A DNA stretch of 64,000 nucleotides from Rhodoferax sp. (GCF_010365055.1 NZ_JAAFHA010000002.1:41309-105308); one strand, 5' to 3'; shown: positions 23,632-31,745, counted from the first letter of the stretch. Notes: a model not told the origin generated them from the sequence alone. Made by a program: numbers and translations.

Positions 23632-24927
23632 ATGATCCATCACGTCATCCTCGGCGCCGGCCCGGCCGGTGTCATTGCGGCTGAGACCATCCGCAAGCAC
23701 GCGCCCCAAGACACGATCACCGTGATCGGCGACGAGCCAGAGCCGTCTTACTCGCGCATGGCCATTCCCTATCTGCTGATGGGCAATATTGACGAGCGCG
23801 GCACCTACTTGCGCAAGAGTCCGAAGCACTTCGAAGACTTGAAGATAAATGTGCTTGTAGCCCCCGTCAATACAGTGCAGGTAGCTACAAAAAAAGTAGT
23901 GCTTGAGGGGGGTGAGTCGATTGCGTTTGACACGCTACTGATCGCCACCGGCGCCCATCCGGTGCATCCACCGATTCCTGGCATTGATTCGGCTGGCGTG
24001 CATACCTGCTGGACCTTGGCGGACGCCCGCGCCATCATGGCCCTGGCCAAGCCCGGCGCGCGCGTGCTGCAACTCGGCGCCGGCTTCATCGGCTGCATCA
24101 TCATGGAAGCGCTAAGCAGCTGCGGCGTGAAGCTCAGCGTAGTGGAGATGGGCGACCGCATGGTGCCGCGCATGATGGGGCCCACGGCGGGCGGCATGAT
24201 TCGCGACTGGGTGGATGCCAAGGGTGTGGAGGTGTTTACAGGGACCCGGGTCGAGTCGATCGAAGCGGGCACCCCCTTGAATGTGCGACTGTCCAATGGC
24301 CGGGTGATGCAGGCCGATTTGGTGATCAGCGCTGCCGGTGTGCGCCCCGCCATCGGGTTCATGAAAGACTCGGGCGTCACCTGCCTGCTGGGGGTGTTGA
24401 CCGACGAGCACCTGCAAACCAATGTGCCTGGCATTTACGCCGCCGGGGATTGCGCCGAAGCCTTTGACAAGGTGTCGGGCAAGGCGGTGGTCAGTGCCAT
24501 TCAACCCAATGCCGCCGAGCAGGCCCGGGTGGCCGCCCTGAATATGGTGGCTTATGCCCGCGGCCAGGCGCTCATGGCCGAACTCAAAGGCGTGACGCAA
24601 ATCAATGTGCTCGACACGCTGGGGCTCATCTCCACGAGCTTTGGCGACTGGCAAGGCGTGGCTGGCGGTGAACATGTGGAACTCACCGACAAGGCCCAGG
24701 GGCGCCACCTCAGTCTGCAGTTCAAGGACGACGTGCTGATCGGTTGCAACAGCGTGGGCTGGACCGAACACGTGGGTGTGATGCGTGGCTTGGTCGAGGG
24801 CCAAGTCAAACTAGGGGCCTGGAAGGACACGCTGATGAACGACCCGACCCAGCTGATGCAAGCCTACCTGGACAGCGCCCAGGCACAAGGCAGCTGGTCC
24901 GGCGCGCAGGATGAGCGGCGGCGCTAG
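23632..24927 (+). CDS. aorC: FAD-dependent NAD(P)-oxidoreductase subunit of the aldehyde oxidoreductase (AorC-like)
   Basis: Flavoprotein (431 aa) of the pyridine-nucleotide-disulfide oxidoreductase fold. The FAD-binding GAGPAGVIAAETIR is at the N-terminus, the NAD-binding fold starts LQLGAGFIGCIIMEAL near residue 145, and the second FAD motif is VPGIYAAGDCAEA near 265. In the Aromatoleum enzyme the AorC subunit lets the complex reduce NAD+ from aldehydes, and the same order A-B-C is found here. AAGGAAAATTC precedes the ATG. Bases 23851-23903 inside the gene (coding about NVLVAPVNTVQVATKKVVLE) resemble the dispersed AGCTA repeat; the frame is intact and the protein length normal. Confidence 0.9.
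   Translation: MIHHVILGAGPAGVIAAETIRKHAPQDTITVIGDEPEPSYSRMAIPYLLMGNIDERGTYLRKSPKHFEDLKINVLVAPVNTVQVATKKVVLEGGESIAFDTLLIATGAHPVHPPIPGIDSAGVHTCWTLADARAIMALAKPGARVLQLGAGFIGCIIMEALSSCGVKLSVVEMGDRMVPRMMGPTAGGMIRDWVDAKGVEVFTGTRVESIEAGTPLNVRLSNGRVMQADLVISAAGVRPAIGFMKDSGVTCLLGVLTDEHLQTNVPGIYAAGDCAEAFDKVSGKAVVSAIQPNAAEQARVAALNMVAYARGQALMAELKGVTQINVLDTLGLISTSFGDWQGVAGGEHVELTDKAQGRHLSLQFKDDVLIGCNSVGWTEHVGVMRGLVEGQVKLGAWKDTLMNDPTQLMQAYLDSAQAQGSWSGAQDERRR
23851..23903 (+). repeat. AGCTA-repeat-like segment inside aorC
   Basis: GTAGCCC and GTAGCTAC occur with the same spacing as in the intergenic repeat at 11486-11533 (about 19 of 30 bases identical in the core), followed by the A-rich tail and a closing GTAG. 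The reading frame of aorC passes through. Similarity is weaker than for the tupA copy. Confidence 0.4.
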
Positions 24928-24938
24928 CACGCTTGACG

Positions 24939-25193
24939 ATGAAGATCACCTTCAAACTGTTTGCATCGCTGACCGACTACCTGCCAGCCCAGTCGCGCTA
25001 CAGCAACGTGCTTGAGCTCGATGTGGCGCCCGATGCCAGCATCAGCCAGATCATCGAGCCCTTCGCCCTGCCGCCGAAGATGGTGCATCTGGTGCTGATC
25101 AACGGCAAATACATTGAGCCCGAGAAGCGCCTGACGCAAACCCTCAGCGAGGGCGATGTGCTGGCGATCTGGCCGCCCATTGCTGGCGGCTGA
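24939..25193 (+). CDS. MoaD/ThiS-like sulfur carrier protein of the aor operon
   Basis: Ubiquitin-like small protein of 84 aa from the ATG at 24939, with the diagnostic C-terminal Gly-Gly (PPIAGG) that is thiocarboxylated in MoaD. MoaD supplies the dithiolene sulfur of molybdopterin, also the ligand of tungsten in aldehyde oxidoreductases. The body (FKLFASLTDYLP, VHLVLINGKYIEP) fits the beta-grasp fold. A dedicated MoaD-like gene inside an aldehyde oxidoreductase operon is a known pattern. It lies 11 bp after aorC and 14 bp before the next small gene. A TTG six bases upstream of the ATG is a less likely start. Confidence 0.85.
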   Translation: MKITFKLFASLTDYLPAQSRYSNVLELDVAPDASISQIIEPFALPPKMVHLVLINGKYIEPEKRLTQTLSEGDVLAIWPPIAGG

Positions 25194-25207
25194 GAAGCGC
25201 CTCAAGC

Positions 25208-25507
25208 ATGCAATCCTTTTACGCCGAGCGCTTTGAGCGCGACATGGGCTGCACCGAGGCCGAGTGGCTGATGTGGCTGCCCAACGCCATTGGCGACCAT
25301 TTCTGGAAACTGCAAGAGCACTCGGCCGGCGTGCGCATCGGCGACGGTGCCTTGGGGTTGACCTGGCAAGCAGGCGAGCCGCGCGTGATTGCACTCATGC
25401 GCATCCCCCGTCTGCTGGTGAACTTTCGTTTTGCCGGGCTGGACGAGGCGCAGCGCTACACGTTCATGAAGCGCTTTGACCTGTACATGCAGCGCGGTGG
25501 GGGTTAG
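25208..25507 (+). CDS. small conserved protein of the aldehyde oxidoreductase operon, function unknown
   Basis: Protein of 99 aa with no signal peptide or membrane segment. It starts MQSFYAERFERDMGCTEAEWLMWLP and contains a single cysteine, several tryptophans and a basic end (RFDLYMQRGGG). Its last position in the aor operon, 14 bp after the MoaD-like gene, suggests a role in cofactor insertion or maturation of the tungsten enzyme, and I recall a small gene of this kind (aorE) in related operons. The fold has not been identified from sequence, so the function is a guess. Confidence 0.7.
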   Translation: MQSFYAERFERDMGCTEAEWLMWLPNAIGDHFWKLQEHSAGVRIGDGALGLTWQAGEPRVIALMRIPRLLVNFRFAGLDEAQRYTFMKRFDLYMQRGGG

Positions 25508-25996
25508 GTTCTTCAACCCAGCCTTATGATGGACAGCTCCGCTTTAAATTTATGACGAATCTGGCTGTATCCCTCGTCAGTCATGTATAATTAGCTATAA
25601 ATAATATAGCATTAATCGCACCCGGTACGCAATGCCCGTGGCCCGTACATTTGGATGCTGGATCAGACGTCAGGCCGTTGCGTCATTTGTCGCTCGGACT
25701 GCCGCCGCCAACCAGATATTGATGGCGGAAGACTTCTACCCGGCTGAGCCTGAGCAGCAAAACTACCACCAGAGCAACGCCGGGCACCATGCGTATCATC
25801 GCGGCGGCTGCGGCCATGTCGCGCCTGAACCCGCTTGGCGGCGACCCGGCGGGGCAGTAGGAAGGGTACGTCGGCTGGTTGCAGAAGCGGCGCATCAGAT
25901 AATGCTCTGTGCCAAACTGCAGCCCCCGTCCTGATTTGAATGCTTTCCAGCCCAGTTCAGGGCGCTGGCTTTTGCAGCACCTTACTTGGCAACTCA
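25508..25996. other. 489-bp stretch between the aor operon and selD, no confident gene
   Basis: Besides the repeat at 25563-25612, two opposing open frames of about 100 codons overlap here (25632-25934 plus, 25683-25997 minus). The minus frame encodes one hydrophobic run (VPGVALVVVLLLRLS), but neither resembles a known family and neither has a good ribosome site, so no gene is called. No selenocysteine tRNA was found. Confidence 0.5.
25563..25612 (+). repeat. dispersed AGCTA repeat after the aor operon
   Basis: GGCTGTATCCCTCGT-N15-TAGCTAT followed by AATAATATAGC resembles the copies at 7741-7790 and 11486-11533, with one-base difference in anchor spacing. It lies 56 bp after the last aor gene. 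Confidence 0.5.
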
Positions 25997-26008
25997 ATGG
26001 AACGCGAC

Positions 26009-27106
26009 ATGAAAAACAACTCGATCACTTCACTCACCCCAAGCTCCGCGACCACGACACCCATTCAGCCGCGCCTCACCAGCCTGTCCCATGGCGGCGG
26101 CTGCGGTTGCAAGATTGCGCCTGGCGTCCTGTCTGAAATCCTGAAAGGCATCACGACCATGCCGATCCCGAAGGAGCTTCTGGTGGGCATCGAGACATCA
26201 GATGACGCGGCCGTGTACCAGCTTAACGACGAGCAGGCCCTGATCGCCACCACCGACTTTTTCATGCCAATCGTCGATGATCCCTTTGACTTTGGTCGCA
26301 TTGCGGCCACCAACGCTATCTCGGACGTCTATGCCATGGGTGGCAAACCGATTCTGGCGTTGGCGCTGGTCGGCATGCCGATCAACGTGCTGTCCACTGA
26401 CACGATTGCCAAGATTCTCGAAGGCGGTGCCAGCGTGTGCCGCACGGCCGGCATCCCGATTGCGGGTGGTCATACCATTGACTCGGTCGAGCCAATTTAT
26501 GGTTTGGTGGCGCTCGGTCTGGTGCACCCCAGCCGCGTGAAGCGCAACGCCGATGCCCAAGTGGGCGACAAGCTGATTTTGGGCAAACCGCTGGGTGTGG
26601 GTATTTTGTCGGCGGCGCTAAAAAAAGAACAACTGGATGGGCCTGGCTACGCGCAGATGATCGCCGTCACCACGCAGTTGAACACGCCTGGTCCCGAGCT
26701 GGCCGCGCTGGGCGGCGTGCACGCCATGACCGACGTGACCGGCTTTGGCCTGGCGGGCCACGCTTTGGAAATTGCACGTGGTGCCCATTGCACGGTGCAA
26801 ATCGACTGGTCCCGGGTGCCGCTGCTGGCTGGCGTACGTGAGCTCGCGCTGCAAGGCATTGTGACCGGTGCCTCCGGGCGCAACTGGACCGCTTACGGGA
26901 AGGACATTGTCTTGCCTGCTGGCTTTGCTGAGGTTGACCAAGCGCTGCTGAGCGACCCGCAAACCAGTGGTGGCCTGCTCGTGTCGTGCGCCCCTGCGGC
27001 GGTGGCCGCTGTGCTGGAGATTTTCAGGCAGCATGGGTTTGATGCGGCCTGCGAGATCGGCGAGATCACGGCCGAGGCGGGCCTGTCTAAACTACAGTTA
27101 CGTTGA
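26009..27106 (+). CDS. selD: selenide, water dikinase (selenophosphate synthase)
   Basis: Enzyme making selenophosphate from selenide and ATP, the selenium donor for selenocysteine, 2-selenouridine in tRNA and selenium-dependent molybdenum enzymes. From ATG 26009 the protein has 365 aa. The catalytic pair is present as SHGGGCGCKI: C32 and K35 correspond to C17 and K20 of E. coli SelD. Further motifs are DDAAVYQL, FDFGRIAATNAISDVYAMGG, GGHTIDSVEPIYG and LSDPQTSGGLLVS. An ATG at 25997 is an equally possible start. The gene stands alone, with no selA, selB, selenouridine synthase or selenocysteine-containing gene nearby; its use is therefore open, though it follows the tungsten enzyme operon. 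Confidence 0.93.
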   Translation: MKNNSITSLTPSSATTTPIQPRLTSLSHGGGCGCKIAPGVLSEILKGITTMPIPKELLVGIETSDDAAVYQLNDEQALIATTDFFMPIVDDPFDFGRIAATNAISDVYAMGGKPILALALVGMPINVLSTDTIAKILEGGASVCRTAGIPIAGGHTIDSVEPIYGLVALGLVHPSRVKRNADAQVGDKLILGKPLGVGILSAALKKEQLDGPGYAQMIAVTTQLNTPGPELAALGGVHAMTDVTGFGLAGHALEIARGAHCTVQIDWSRVPLLAGVRELALQGIVTGASGRNWTAYGKDIVLPAGFAEVDQALLSDPQTSGGLLVSCAPAAVAAVLEIFRQHGFDAACEIGEITAEAGLSKLQLR

Positions 27107-27333
27107 GGGATCTGAGGATGGCATCACGCGCTTGGCTCCGAGCCCAGCTGTCTTCCACATTTTTGGTGTCGACAATCTTTACAGTTTCTGACGCAGATAC
27201 CAGTCGTGAAAACGTAACTAATTGATTCAAAAGTACAATTTGTATTGGGCATGAATCGTGCTTGGATTCTTGGTAGAGCCCCATAAGGGTTCGTCGAACT
27301 TAATTATTTTTGTTTAGACCCAGGGAGACCCAT

Positions 27334-28266
27334 ATGAAAATCGCATCCAGATGTGCCGCCAGTGCACGCAAGCCCAGTTCACCCAAATCGCTATCCGTAC
27401 TGCTATTGGCCGTGATTGGAGCGCTTTACGCCGCGGCTTCGGCATCGGCGACGCCCTTGCTGGGTCCGGATTTGGCGAGCTTCACGGTTCTGGGTGCCGA
27501 AACTGTGACCAATGTTCCCACAAGTACCATTGTCGGAAATGTGGGTGTCTCGCCAGGGGATGCACTTCCGGGCTTCAACTGGGTTTCAGGCACTGCGACG
27601 GCAGACGGGCAGGTGACGGGAGGACTGGTGCACTCCAACACGGCACTCGCGGCGTCGGCCCAGGCTCAACTCACTACCGCCAGACTGAATCTTGATTCTC
27701 TTGGGACGGGTACTACCCTAACACTGGCTGACCTGGTTGGACTCACGCTCTTTCCGGGCGTTTATACCGTTCATGCGGGAACCACCAATTTGTCGGGCGC
27801 GCTCACGCTCGACGGCCAGAGCAACGCCAACGCAGCCTGGGTTTTTCAGATGGATGCAGACCTGATCACATCGTCCGGCTCGTCCGTGAACGTGATCAAT
27901 ACCGGTGCAGGCGCCGGCGTGTATTGGAATGTCCGTAGCTCCGCGACCATCGGTACAACCACCGCATTCATGGGGAACATCCTTGCGCTCACTAGCATCT
28001 GGATGGATACCAAAGCAACAGATCTTTGCGGTAGGGCCTTGGCGGATACCGGTGAGGTGACGTTGATTCAAAACAGCCTCTCCGGCGTTTGCTCGGGCGA
28101 ACTGGCTGGCAGCAACGGCTTGAGCGGCGGCCTTGAGGTTACAGGTACGGAGGTCACCTTCCTTCCATACGCCCCCGTTGGTGGTACCGTGCCCGAGCCA
28201 ACGACGCTCGCGCTGCTGGGACTCGGACTCGCGGGGCTTGGCATAGCTCGTCGCCGCCGCGGTTGA
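27334..28266 (+). CDS. DUF3494 ice-binding-like protein with PEP-CTERM anchor
   Basis: Secreted protein of 310 aa from the ATG at 27334, which follows AGGGAGACC. A long leader with a hydrophobic core (LLLAVIGALYAAASASA) precedes an ice-binding-like DUF3494 beta-solenoid (about 45-260), recognisable by GLVHSNTALAASAQAQLTTA, LTLADLVG and FPGVYTVHAG. The C-terminus is a PEP-CTERM sorting signal: VPEPTTLALLGLGLAGLGIA followed by RRRR. Such proteins are processed by an exosortase and linked to surface polymers in Gram-negative bacteria. Actual ice binding cannot be judged from sequence; many members are adhesins or of unknown function. No neighbour is clearly related. Confidence 0.9.
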   Translation: MKIASRCAASARKPSSPKSLSVLLLAVIGALYAAASASATPLLGPDLASFTVLGAETVTNVPTSTIVGNVGVSPGDALPGFNWVSGTATADGQVTGGLVHSNTALAASAQAQLTTARLNLDSLGTGTTLTLADLVGLTLFPGVYTVHAGTTNLSGALTLDGQSNANAAWVFQMDADLITSSGSSVNVINTGAGAGVYWNVRSSATIGTTTAFMGNILALTSIWMDTKATDLCGRALADTGEVTLIQNSLSGVCSGELAGSNGLSGGLEVTGTEVTFLPYAPVGGTVPEPTTLALLGLGLAGLGIARRRRG

Positions 28267-28382
28267 GGTCAAAAAACACATCGCTGCGCCGATTTTCTGC
28301 CATTGCCGACAGCTATTGTTGACCAGAAAATATAATGCTGGTCAGCGCCCTCTCGGGCGAGTCTTGATCTGGAGAAGCCTTG

Positions 28383-28895
28383 ATGCATCAGCGTTTGTCA
28401 CTCTGGAACTTGTTGTTGGTGGTGTTGACGTTTCTGCCCGCATGCAGCGGCTATCGACCATTCGAGCAGTTGGCTGGATTGAGCCGGGATGTGGTGGTGG
28501 CCAGAATGGGTCAGCCCGACATGGAGCGCCGGGTGGACGCAGGCACTCGACTGGAATTCCCGCGTGGACCCTATGGCAAGCAGACCTGGTTTGTTTATTT
28601 CGACGCCGTCGGTCTGGCCACTCGCGCCGAACAAGTCTTGACTGAGCAGAATTTCATGCGCATCAACCCTGGCATGGCGCAGGAAGAAGTGCGCCAACTG
28701 CTGGGTAGACCCAACGAGGTCCAGCGACTCGGGCGCCAGCGTGGCGAGGTTTGGAGCTATCGCTATGAAAGTCCTTTCTGCCGCTGGTTCCAGGTGGAAC
28801 TGTCCCTGCAAAAACAGGTGCGATTGGCTGGCTACGGCGAACCGTCCGAATGCAAAGAGCGGGAATTCAAGATTCGGCGTCACGACCCGCGCTGA
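28383..28895 (+). CDS. BamE/SmpA-like outer-membrane lipoprotein
   Basis: Predicted lipoprotein (170 aa) with an N-terminal leader and lipobox LPAC (in VVLTFLPACSG). The mature part holds two short BamE/SmpA-type repeats: the first around QLAGLSRDVVVARMGQPD, the second INPGMAQEEVRQLLGRPNEVQRLG followed by EVWSYRYE. True BamE assists beta-barrel assembly; this protein is longer than BamE and is not in a bam context, so only the fold assignment is claimed. A TTG directly before the ATG is ignored. Confidence 0.75.
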   Translation: MHQRLSLWNLLLVVLTFLPACSGYRPFEQLAGLSRDVVVARMGQPDMERRVDAGTRLEFPRGPYGKQTWFVYFDAVGLATRAEQVLTEQNFMRINPGMAQEEVRQLLGRPNEVQRLGRQRGEVWSYRYESPFCRWFQVELSLQKQVRLAGYGEPSECKEREFKIRRHDPR

Positions 28896-28972
28896 TCAAT
28901 GGAATTGCCGGCAAAGCGGTTTTTTTACTACCCTATACGCTCTGGACAACTGGTGATGGATAGCCTCGGGTC

Positions 28973-29686
28973 TTAGCCCGCCAGGCCCACAAATACCTTT
29001 TGAACATCGTCATTTGCATCAATGGCGGTCAGGAATGCTTCTACCTCTTCCAGACTCTCCGCAGTCAAGCTGGCTGGATCGACGGGGTTCTTGGCCTTGT
29101 AGCCCAGTTTGGCGGACAAGACGCTGAAGCCATGGCTTGGCAGCGCGCGGCTAACCAAGTCGACATCAGAGGGATCCGTCAGGAACAGCGTGACGCCGTC
29201 GTCCTCGGCCGGTTCGAAGTCCTGAGCACCTGCTTCAATGGCTGCCAACTCGGGATCGGCACCTTCTGCGGCAGGCTCGGCCTCGATCATGCCCACATGG
29301 TCAAAATCCCAAGCCACTGAACCGGAGGTGCCCAACTGACCCTTGCGGAACAGCACACGCATTTCAGGCGCAGTGCGGTTCACGTTGTCGGTTAAACATT
29401 CGACCATCACAGGCACGCGATGCGGTGCAAAGCCCTCGTAAATGACACGTTCAAAATTGACGATCTCGCCGGTGAGCCCCGCACCTTTCTTGATGGCTCT
29501 GTCCAGGGTGTCCTTCGGCATGGAGACCTTTCGGGCCTGTTCAATAACCAGTCGAAGGTGTGCGTTTGAAGCCGGGTCTGCGCCGCTGCGCGCCGCAATC
29601 ATGATGTCTTTGGCCAATTTTCCAAATATCCTGCCCCTGATATTTGCGGCCAGATCCTTGTGTTTTGCTTTCCACTGTGCGCCCAT
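28973..29686 (-). CDS. YebC/PmpR-family protein
   Basis: Protein of 237 aa in the YebC family, annotated as DNA-binding regulators and more recently linked to translation of polyproline stretches. The N-terminus [28 protein letters not shown] and the following [29 protein letters not shown] are diagnostic. The middle has [19 protein letters not shown] and the C-terminus is acidic ([17 protein letters not shown]). It is probably a second YebC paralogue rather than the ruvC-linked copy, because no ruv genes are near. It marks the last ordinary chromosomal gene before the mobile region. Confidence 0.9.
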   Translation of the reverse strand: MGAQWKAKHKDLAANIRGRIFGKLAKDIMIAARSGADPASNAHLRLVIEQARKVSMPKDTLDRAIKKGAGLTGEIVNFERVIYEGFAPHRVPVMVECLTDNVNRTAPEMRVLFRKGQLGTSGSVAWDFDHVGMIEAEPAAEGADPELAAIEAGAQDFEPAEDDGVTLFLTDPSDVDLVSRALPSHGFSVLSAKLGYKAKNPVDPASLTAESLEEVEAFLTAIDANDDVQKVFVGLAG

Positions 29687-29878
29687 TTCTGATGTTCCTT
29701 GGTGTTATTGGTCTCGAATGGTACTGTTGATATTAGGGGTTAACCGGTCACACAGCAGAGAGAAGATGTGCTGAAAAACTCGGCAATACTTGTTCAAAAT
29801 AGCCAAAATTAGAACGCGGGTAGTCAAAACACCAGCGCCGTAGGTGCGCGCCACCATCGCACTTTTGAGCAAAAGAAA

Positions 29879-29904
29879 AGCCCAACTGAAAACAGTTGGG
29901 CTTT
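29879..29904. terminator. bidirectional-type terminator hairpin
   Basis: AGCCCAACTG pairs perfectly with CAGTTGGGCT (29879-29888 with 29893-29902) around AAAA. On the minus strand it is followed by CTTTTCTTTTGC, on the plus strand by only TT. It stands 190 bp upstream of the YebC-family gene, so it may be left from a rearranged transcript entering from the right. Confidence 0.6.
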
Positions 29905-29922
29905 AGGGGTATGGTGGTGCAG

Positions 29923-29943
29923 TGCGGACCTGGGTTCAAATCC
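29923..29943 (+). repeat. direct repeat, left copy (TGCGGACC-N2-GGTTCAAATCC)
   Basis: This copy and the one at 32231-32251 share 19 of 21 positions and bracket the toxin-antitoxin segment. GGTTCAAATCC looks like a tRNA T-arm, but no stem or rest of a tRNA can be built around it. It could be an attachment-site remnant. Confidence 0.5.
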
Positions 29944-30117
29944 ACGCGTCAGACAAAAGGCCATCGGCCAGTCTACAGTCCAAATTTTGAGACAAACAGC
30001 CATTTTTGTAGACACCCTCCAATACTTAAGGTCAGCCAAAAAACCACGGTTTATATTGAAATTGGTAGTCAGTCGCCAGTCCAAACTGCGAACGGACAGA
30101 AAGAACGAAAAACAATG

Positions 30118-30154
30118 CAACTGCATTGACACGGTAATTCAACTGCATTACCAT
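30118..30154 (+). promoter_or_regulatory. prlF-yhaV promoter with operator repeats
   Basis: TTGACA at 30126-30131 and TACCAT at 30149-30154 are spaced by 17 bp. Two copies of CAACTGCATT (starting near 30118 and 30140, about 21 bp apart) overlap the promoter; the first is part of the near-palindrome AATGCA-AC-TGCATT. Binding by PrlF or the PrlF-YhaV complex for autoregulation is expected from the family. Confidence 0.55.
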
Positions 30155-30187
30155 GAACAATATTCACCCGTTTGAATGGAGTGCCAC

Positions 30188-30517
30188 ATGGTCGCCACCC
30201 TTGAAGTCGAATCTACCCTGACTGACCGTTATCAGACTACGGTGCCGGAAACTGTTCGCCGCGCCCTGAGCTTGGGCAAGCGTGACAAGATCCACTACAC
30301 CATTCGCCCTGGCGGTGAAGTTGTACTCACGCGAGTTGAGCCGCTGGAGGTCGATGACCCAGTGCTTGGACAGTTTCTGGGGTTTTTGGCGCGCGATATC
30401 TCCAGCCATCCGCAACGGCTTCAGGCTGTCGATTCCCACTTCTTGCAGCGCATCCAGTCGCTGGTCGGCGGCATTGAGGTCGATCTCGACGCCGCCTTGT
30501 TGGCAGATGATGAATGA
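30188..30517 (+). CDS. prlF: antitoxin PrlF (AbrB-type, type II TA)
   Basis: Antitoxin of the PrlF-YhaV pair, 109 aa. The N-terminal half is a swapped-hairpin AbrB-like DNA-binding domain (ESTLTDRYQTTVPETVRRALSL, then IHYTIRPGGEVVLTRVE), matching E. coli PrlF (SohA). The rest (FLGFLARDISSHPQRLQ, GIEVDLDAALLADDE) resembles the toxin-binding tail. The start at 30188 follows GGAG with 5-base spacing; an ATG 12 bases upstream lies before that site. It overlaps yhaV by ATGA. It neutralises the YhaV ribonuclease and represses its own promoter. Confidence 0.9.
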   Translation: MVATLEVESTLTDRYQTTVPETVRRALSLGKRDKIHYTIRPGGEVVLTRVEPLEVDDPVLGQFLGFLARDISSHPQRLQAVDSHFLQRIQSLVGGIEVDLDAALLADDE

Positions 30518-31029
30518 CCCCTGGCAAGCCACCGCTCCTGGTCATTAACGGCTGGACAATCTTTGCCCATCCACTGTTTCTTGCACAGGTTGAAGCGCTC
30601 ACTCGGCAGGTCGAAGCGCTCAGACAGAGAGACCCGGCCGGATACACAAAGAAAAACGCCAGCAAGCGGCTAGCAGCGATAACCAAGCTGGCGTTTGAAG
30701 TGATTCCTCAAAACCCGGCTCGACCAGAGTACCGACAAGGCAACACCTTGGGTGACGACTACAAGCACTGGTTCCGCGCCAAGTTCTTTCAGCAATACCG
30801 GCTTTTTTTTCGCTACCACATGACAAGCAAGGTGATCGTATTTGCTTGGGTCAATGATGAGGACACCAAACGGGCCTACGAGAGCAGCGATGACGCCTAT
30901 CGGATATTTCGCAAAATGCTGGAAAGTGGGCATCCACCTGATGATTGGCATCAATTGCTGGTGGAGGCGCGTTCTGAAGGTGCCCGCTTGCAACAGGTGG
31001 AGGCAGGGTTTTCGCAGGTACAGACTTGA
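30514..31029 (+). CDS. yhaV: ribonuclease toxin YhaV
   Basis: Toxin of 171 aa in the YhaV family, a RelE-superfamily ribonuclease that slows growth when not bound by PrlF. Conserved segments match E. coli YhaV: NGWTIFAHPLFLAQVEAL, the basic KKNASKRLAAITKLAFEVI, WFRAKFFQQYRLFFRYH, VIVFAWVNDEDTKRAYES, and DAYRIFRKMLESGHPPDDW near the end. The start is ATG 30514, overlapping prlF by four bases. The gene appears intact, so the pair is probably functional. Confidence 0.92.
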   Translation: MTPGKPPLLVINGWTIFAHPLFLAQVEALTRQVEALRQRDPAGYTKKNASKRLAAITKLAFEVIPQNPARPEYRQGNTLGDDYKHWFRAKFFQQYRLFFRYHMTSKVIVFAWVNDEDTKRAYESSDDAYRIFRKMLESGHPPDDWHQLLVEARSEGARLQQVEAGFSQVQT

Positions 31030-31096
31030 ATTGAGAAAACGCTTGGCTTCTTCGACCAACAGCGTTGTCATGGTGACGTTTAACATGGAGAAAAAA

Positions 31097-31702
31097 ATGC
31101 ACTACTCCGTGATGACCGAGAAGCAACTGGCCTCGCGCTGGAAAGTTAGCGTGAAAACACTTCGACGCTGGCGACAGAACAAGGTGGGTCCTGTATGGAG
31201 AAGGCTGTTTCGACACGTTCGTTACCACGATAGTGACGTTCTGGACTTCGAGCATCAGAGTGCTCAGAACTGGATGGGCTTTCTTGGCCGTGACGAAGGC
31301 ACGCCGATTATTCTGACACCCGCGACCATAGACGGTGATTCCGGCAAGGTCGATCAGGATTCTGATTCCGAGTCGAAATCGAAGTACTTGACCGGCAAGG
31401 AGGTTGCGGCAATCACCGGTCTGCCCGCCCATCTTTTTGCGGATCGAGAAGAGCGCGAAAGCAAGCAAGTTCCCTACATGTCCCTGGTGGGCAACGTGCG
31501 GTACACCCTTGAGGAAATTTTGCGATGGGAAATGGCAAATAGCACGCCGGGCATTACGCCCGACCCTGTGAATCCAAGTCCCGGCATCACCACATGTGAG
31601 ACGCAGGCGAGTACTCCACCTCGCATTCCTCGCTGGCACGAAATCATCGATGCACAGGCTGGAGAAGTTTGTCGCCACCCACAAGGATTACGACGCCGTT
31701 GA
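31097..31702 (+). CDS. double HTH_17/excisionase-like DNA-binding protein
   Basis: Protein of 201 aa of uncertain role. The ATG at 31097 follows GGAG by six A residues; longer upstream frames overlap yhaV and are shadows. Residues about 1-60 form a MerR/excisionase-type helix-turn-helix (TEKQLASRWKVSVKTLRRWRQNKVGPVW). A second similar unit is visible at about 95-145 (YLTGKEVAAITGLPAHLFADREER and VRYTLEEILRWE). The C-terminus is proline- and threonine-rich. Two such domains suggest binding to a bipartite site, as for recombination directionality factors or AlpA-like regulators. It sits between yhaV and an orphan higA-type antitoxin gene. Confidence 0.65.
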   Translation: MHYSVMTEKQLASRWKVSVKTLRRWRQNKVGPVWRRLFRHVRYHDSDVLDFEHQSAQNWMGFLGRDEGTPIILTPATIDGDSGKVDQDSDSESKSKYLTGKEVAAITGLPAHLFADREERESKQVPYMSLVGNVRYTLEEILRWEMANSTPGITPDPVNPSPGITTCETQASTPPRIPRWHEIIDAQAGEVCRHPQGLRRR

Positions 31703-31745
31703 CACAGAAACCATTGATGCGGCCTGACCGGCCATGGAGGAAAAC

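Larger units (their letters stand above)
29687..30187. other. 501-bp stretch entering the mobile region
   Basis: No gene is supported. It holds a hairpin (29879-29902), a copy of a 21-base imperfect direct repeat resembling a tRNA T-arm (29923-29943) and, at its right end, the prlF promoter and operator repeats. Confidence 0.6.

Noticed and set aside
29923..29943. Possible tRNA gene because of GGTTCAAATCC
   Set aside because: The T-stem does not pair well and no D-arm, anticodon arm or acceptor stem can be built; it is kept only as a direct repeat. The same holds for 32231-32251.
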